A stretch of DNA of 64,000 nucleotides from Temnopleurus reevesii (Eukaryota > Echinodermata > Echinoidea > Temnopleuroida > Temnopleuridae): NCBI GenBank assembly GCA_036244855.1, contig BQKZ01000469.1, positions 2,506 through 66,505 of the forward strand, given 5' to 3'. Within the stretch, counting starts at the first letter, position 1, and every line of letters starts with the position of its first letter. Of this stretch, positions 60,301 to 64,000 are shown piece by piece. The notes beneath the pieces are model-generated. The model saw only the letters and a program-made list of their open reading frames with translations. It did not search any database and was not told the origin of the DNA. Both the position numbers and the translations under genes were made by a program.

Positions 60301-62613
60301 ATACATGTTGTATGCCTGGACCTATATCCACCTATATCCTATATGAATGGCACTTCAAGATCGATTTTGAAGATAGTTCAAGAATTAACTCACTCTATGA
60401 CCCTTAACCTTTTTAGAATAATCCATGAATGTCTCACACATTATGACCTTTGACCTTCCAGTACAGGACAGCAATCAGATGCATGCGGTATGCCTGGACA
60501 CCTACCCACCTATATCCTATATAAATGACACTTCATTGTCGATTAAAGATGGTTCAAGAATATAACTCACTCTTTAACCTTTGACCTTGTTGAAATAGAT
60601 CATGTGTGCCTCTTACGTTATGATTATTGACCTTCCTTTACAGGACAGAAATCAGATGCATGCTGTATGCCGGGACACCTATCCACCTATATCCTATATG
60701 AATGACACGTCAAGGTCACTTGTTAAGATGGTTTTAACTCACTCTATGACCTAGCTTTGACCTTGTTAAAATAATTCTTGGTTGTCTCTCACTTAATGAC
60801 TTTTGACCTTCCTTTACAGGACAGCAATCAGATGCATGCTGTATGCCTGGACACCTACCCACCTATATCCTACATGAATGACACTTCAAGGTCGATTGTA
60901 CAAATGGTTCATGACTACAACTCATTCCATGGAGAAACCAAGGTACATAAATTGACATATAACTTGTTTTGTTGTGATACTTAGTCCTTAAAAAGAATAG
61001 TAAACCTTGCCTAAGCTGTACTAACGTAAGTTTGATTACTGCCAGATTCTGTATTGAGGCATCTTCTCTTTATCATTTTTTACCATTCTTTAGACAAACT
61101 TCAGGCTAAGTTTAGTCCCAACCATTTAGGATCTTACAAGTTTGCTATACTATGAACAAATTTGGACAAAATTATTTATTTGACTTTTAAGTTTTTCATT
61201 TGTAATTGTGCTCCAATTTTGTATCCATCCAAGCTCCTAACTCCTTGAAATTTGGGCCGCCAACTGCTATTGGGGATTTTGAACATCTTTATCTGTAAAC
61301 ACTGTTATGGAATAATAAATACATAATTGAAATATAAAATGCATAGAAAGTAATACAACTAAGGAAACAGAGGGGGTCCATTGAGCTTCTTTTCCTAATC
61401 AACTTGTCCACTTTGGGTTTTTTTTACGCTACAATTACCCTCTTTTGCAGGCATGCTACACATTCGATGCAGGCCCCAATGCAGTATTATACATCCTAGA
61501 GGAGAATGTGAATGAAGTCTTGTCTCTAGTCCACCACTGCTTCCCTCCTTCCAATGCTAATGAGGAGTACATCAGGGGATTAGATAGCAGCATTCATGAT
61601 ATACCAAAGGTTAGTATAGTTCTCTTTTAATAGGCATAAGATGGTTTGATAATAAATATGGGTGCCCATTCGATATTATACAGCCCAGAGGAAAATTGGA
61701 ATGCAGAGAGACCAAACTTCCAGATTATGCATGAAGATATAGATTAAAATATGAATTGCTTAAGAGCTTGATCAAATATTTTCTCAGTAGAGAAAGTGTG
61801 TTGTCATATCGTGAATGCTTTCCTAATGAGAAAATATTTGGTTCAGCAAACTGGTGATATACATTCTAATTTCATTCGTCGTGCATATTCTGGAAGTTTG
61901 TTATCTCTGTGAATCGATGAAGTGATGTTAATCCCTTTATGAATCACTGCTACCATCCATCTCAAGATTAATGAGGAATACATCAGAGGATTCTGTAGCG
62001 TTCATGATATACCTCAGGCTAGTTAATCCTTATTCTTATATTGGCAACACGGAGCAGTGACAAAGGTCTGGGACAAATTATACAATTTCCATACAAGCAT
62101 TAACAATAGCTAGATGCACGCAAAACAGATTTCACTCATTTGTGAAAATATTAGTGATTATTTTCCTTCAAAAATTCTCTGGGACAAAAGCAGTTATGAT
62201 TTGCTCAATAGTAATGACCGATCAATAGACAGTAATGATTAGTTTTAAAATAGATTTTATTCTCATGCATCTGTTTTTGTTTTTTTTAAGAGCCCTGCGT
62301 CAAAAGCCATTGAACCAACATACAAGATGTGTTCTATTGTCTTGAAAAGGTTCTTAGTGAGGAGTGGTCATTAATAACCAATGAAAACATTGGAATATAC
62401 ATAAAATTGTGTAATTAATAAATGATAATAAATGATTATCATTTATTTCCTCTATGTTTTCAGGATCTGAAGTCAGCCATGAAACGAGACCCCAACCCCG
62501 GAGCTCTGAAGTACATCATACATTCTAAAGTAGGACCTGGACCACAGGTAGTGAAAGACCAGGAACTAAGTTTACTGGACCAAAACGGAATGCCCAAGAA
62601 GATTGTTAGTTGA
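54371..62613 (+). CDS. MVD: Diphosphomevalonate decarboxylase (9 exons)
   Basis: MVD converts mevalonate 5-diphosphate to isopentenyl diphosphate with ATP, the last step of the mevalonate pathway. Exons: 54371-54431, 56134-56272, 56750-56796, about 57734-57868, 58766-58965, 59565-59732, 60820-60942, 61451-61609, 62464-62613. Together they give about 393 aa (human 400). Exon 1 reads [20 protein letters not shown] and the split Trp leads into [17 protein letters not shown]. Further landmarks are the GHMP-kinase-fold ATP loop [18 protein letters not shown], then [36 protein letters not shown] and [10 protein letters not shown] with the catalytic Asp near residue 297, ending VGPGPQ. The exon 4 start is uncertain because of an N at 57747. 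It is divergent from METTL17. Several extra broken exon copies lie in introns 5, 6 and 8. Confidence 0.93.
54835..55362. mobile_element. TIR transposon (non-autonomous), copy 2, with nested MITE
   Basis: The ends GGAGAATAGCGACCAG and CTGGTCGCTATTCTCC and the interior match 12894-13590 in opposite orientation. A different MITE (54865-55011) sits just inside the left end. It lies in MVD intron 1, about 400 bp from exon 1. Confidence 0.75.
54865..55011. mobile_element. MITE with GGCCCCTTAACATAAAGG ends, nested
   Basis: The left end CTTAACATAAAGGTTTGCG pairs with CGCAAACCTTTATGTTACG on the right. The core is palindromic around GATTAATCGC motifs. Nested in the TIR element 54835-55362. Confidence 0.75.
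57429..57620. repeat. Low-complexity A-run, TATA and TAA repeats
   Basis: A poly-A run at about 57429-57448, alternating TATA/TGTA around 57475-57540, and a TAA trinucleotide repeat at about 57577-57620, in MVD intron 3. Confidence 0.85.
59162..59290 (+). pseudogene. Broken tandem copy of MVD exon 6
   Basis: It encodes [20 protein letters not shown], nearly the same as the true exon at 59565, but its acceptor AG is AA (TTTCAATTAA then GTGAG), and after about 90 nt it diverges (ATTTTCCGC-type indels, stop). The upstream intron sequence is duplicated too. A TIR-like insertion (about 59330-59510) separates the two copies. Confidence 0.8.
59330..59510. mobile_element. Short TIR-like element between the two exon 6 copies
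   Basis: The ends ACAGTCGAACCTGCTTTAG and AGATAGGTTTGACTGTA are partly inverted copies, like the TACAGTC...GACTGTA family at 5631-5797. The interior carries repeated AAGACCAC / GACCACCTG motifs. Confidence 0.5.
60289..60402 (+). pseudogene. Broken MVD exon 7 copy 1 of 4
   Basis: It reads [20 protein letters not shown], an altered version of the real exon ([15 protein letters not shown]). The acceptor AG is present, but there is no donor at the homologous place. First unit of a ~177-bp tandem array in intron 6. Confidence 0.8.
60467..60579 (+). pseudogene. Broken MVD exon 7 copy 2 of 4
   Basis: It reads [20 protein letters not shown], then a one-base indel shifts the frame to a TAA. Acceptor TACAG is intact; the donor half is missing. 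It starts 178 bp after copy 1. Confidence 0.85.
60644..60755 (+). pseudogene. Broken MVD exon 7 copy 3 of 4
   Basis: It reads [20 protein letters not shown] and stays in frame to a TAG after about 37 codons. Acceptor TTTACAG is identical to that of the real exon; the donor part is missing. It starts 177 bp after copy 2 and 176 bp before the functional exon. Confidence 0.85.
61655..62024 (+). pseudogene. Broken MVD exon 8 copy split by a MITE
   Basis: Two pieces match exon 8 in order: TATTATACAGCCCAGAGGA at about 61675 and AATGAGGAATACATCAGAGG at about 61970, ending CATGATATACCTCAGGCTAG. Between them is a MITE (61714-61899). Frames and splice sites are lost. Confidence 0.75.
61714..61899. mobile_element. 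MITE with AAACTTCCAGATTATGCA ends
   Basis: AAACTTCCAGATTATGCATGA-type left end pairs with GTGCATATTCTGGAAGTTT on the right; an inner arm pair contains AAATATTTTCTC / GAGAAAATATTT. Inserted in the exon 8 pseudo-copy. Confidence 0.75.
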
Positions 62614-62995
62614 TGTTGGAGATTCCACTAGGAATCCCACTAGGAAATTTCTCAACAATACCAATCGACAACATACTGTAAACAGCTATGAGCTACTGAA
62701 ATCTGTGCATTTCATTAGCTGAAAACAATTTGCATAGATTTAAGACCTTCACAGAAATGGATAATCGATGATGATGGCTTTTTGTATAGCGCTGATCTCT
62801 GGCTTAGCTGGAAACTCGTGGTCCGCAAGTACTCAAAATAATGTCTCACTAATTTCAATGTCTTAATCAGTGATATGATTCATTTTCAGTCCACGAACTC
62901 CCAGTACATGTATGATTTTGTTATTCTTGTAACAACAAAGGAGTATGGAACAGATTTTCTAATACAGTATTGGACATTATTCAGGTGTACTTGTT

Positions 62996-63001
62996 AATAA
63001 A
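62996..63001 (+). terminator. Poly(A) signal AATAAA of MVD
   Basis: First canonical AATAAA after the MVD stop, 383 nt downstream, followed by GTGTAGTCCATGTTCTT as a plausible GT-rich downstream element. Confidence 0.55.
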
Positions 63002-64000
63002 GAGTGTAGTCCATGTTCTTACTCAGTCACACATTTGCATGTTCTCACTACAATTGGCTTCTGTGGGAGTTGCTCTCATTTGAGATTTGACAGGAAGTAA
63101 ATATGATAGCTTTAGAGCACTTTCTATTGTTGAGAATCAAACTGCTTGACATGTGGCATATTCAATTTAATCACCTCCATTCAGAAATAATTAAACATTG
63201 AAGATTTGAATTTAAAAAAAAAATAGGTAGATGTTGCTAAAATGCAAGTGTTTGACTGAGCCAACACAGGAACTTCATAGATGACACTCTTCAATGATAA
63301 AAAAGTTGAGTATCAAAAACTATCCATGAAATTTGTCCCTATTTTTATATCGAATTCCATCATTTTGCATCTCTTCAGCTGCCATTTTAAGCCATCTGTG
63401 ATGCTGACTGGCTGTTGCTTTGTAAGAAAGAATTTGTGACAAAGGATTCATAGTTTTATGCAATAGGACAGCGTTTTAAATGGAATAACCTTTGTATTGA
63501 GTTGGTTATATAATTGAAATAAGTGTTGCCTTATCCCAAAATGAATTAACATTGATTGGTGGCAATGTGACACAACCGGTCTGAGATTGTCACCATGTCC
63601 TCAGAACTTTGAAGTGGAAACAAATATTTATGTTGGATATATCTGTTTATCTTTATTTCTTATCTGATTTGTCTCATTCAACCTTTGTTATGCAAACAAA
63701 TTGAATGCCAGTATGCATAAAGAATGCACTTAATGATGAATTTCTATCCAAAGCCAAGTATGTGAAGTATTCAAATTTCACGATTTTTGAAGTACTTTGC
63801 CATCTTAACCCTAACTAGACCAGGGTATTTTAGGAAAATATAAAATTTTGCGTAACGTTGTAATGGCAGGTCCTATTTCCGTTAAAAAATGGTCTTAAAA
63901 GTTGTGGGAAGAAAAAGCTCAGTGAGCCATGTTATCAGAAATTTTTGCACGTAGTGCAAATCCCTCCACCCCCTGCATAGTTTGGGTTAAGAAACAATTC
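63002..64000. other. Right-hand spacer, no gene recognised
   Basis: AT-rich sequence with no protein-like open frame, RNA gene or clear transposon. Confidence 0.45.

Noticed and set aside
60289..60942. CRISPR-like or satellite array
   Set aside because: The ~177-bp units are copies of an MVD exon with its acceptor, in a eukaryotic intron; there are no short repeats with unique spacers.

Overview
This is AT-rich animal nuclear DNA: genes are split by GT-AG introns, and the introns and spacers are full of small inverted-repeat transposons, tRNA-derived SINEs and LINE tails. At least two places look like unmerged haplotypes of a very polymorphic diploid. A marine invertebrate, most likely an echinoderm such as a sea urchin, fits best; this is inferred from gene content and repeat style, not proven. 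|| Left half (about 2.2-32.3 kb, all + strand): three tandem paralogous genes for small nuclear-type RNA-binding proteins. Each has an hnRNP C/RALY-like RRM, a short basic Lys/Arg patch and one C-terminal C2H2 zinc finger of the pattern C-x2-C-x12-H-x4-H ending in a shared WELMKH...IHQ...IYD block. All three share four coding exons with intron phases 1, 2, 1 and a splice acceptor 28-36 nt before the ATG, so each probably has a non-coding first exon. Predicted lengths are 194, 223 and 280 aa. Paralog 1 has two tandem, intact copies of its zinc-finger terminal exon. Paralog 3 has a long His/Gly/Met-rich N-terminus. || Right half (about 42.1-63.0 kb): a head-to-head pair. METTL17, the mitochondrial ribosome assembly methyltransferase-like protein, lies on the minus strand in 12 exons (499 aa). 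MVD, diphosphomevalonate decarboxylase of the mevalonate pathway, lies on the plus strand in 9 exons (about 393 aa). Their start codons are only 178 bp apart, implying one bidirectional promoter. Both genes carry broken tandem copies of their own exons: METTL17 exon 11 (1 extra), MVD exon 6 (1), exon 7 (3, in a ~177-bp array) and exon 8 (1, itself split by a MITE). || The spacers (1-2.2, 7.2-16.2, 18.6-28.4, 32.3-42.1 and 63-64 kb) show no gene I can support. They hold MITE families with copies in several places, including a TTAA-flanked piggyBac-type element and a ~500-700 bp terminal-inverted-repeat element found twice, each copy carrying a different nested MITE. They also hold a large 613-bp palindrome, polypurine and G-rich tracts, a CAT/CAC microsatellite, and two sequence gaps. 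No prokaryotic, viral or CRISPR feature was seen. || The main things to follow up are the RRM-plus-zinc-finger cluster, its duplicated terminal exon, the recurrent tandem exon duplication in MVD and METTL17, and possible ancient linkage of hnRNP C-type genes with METTL17.
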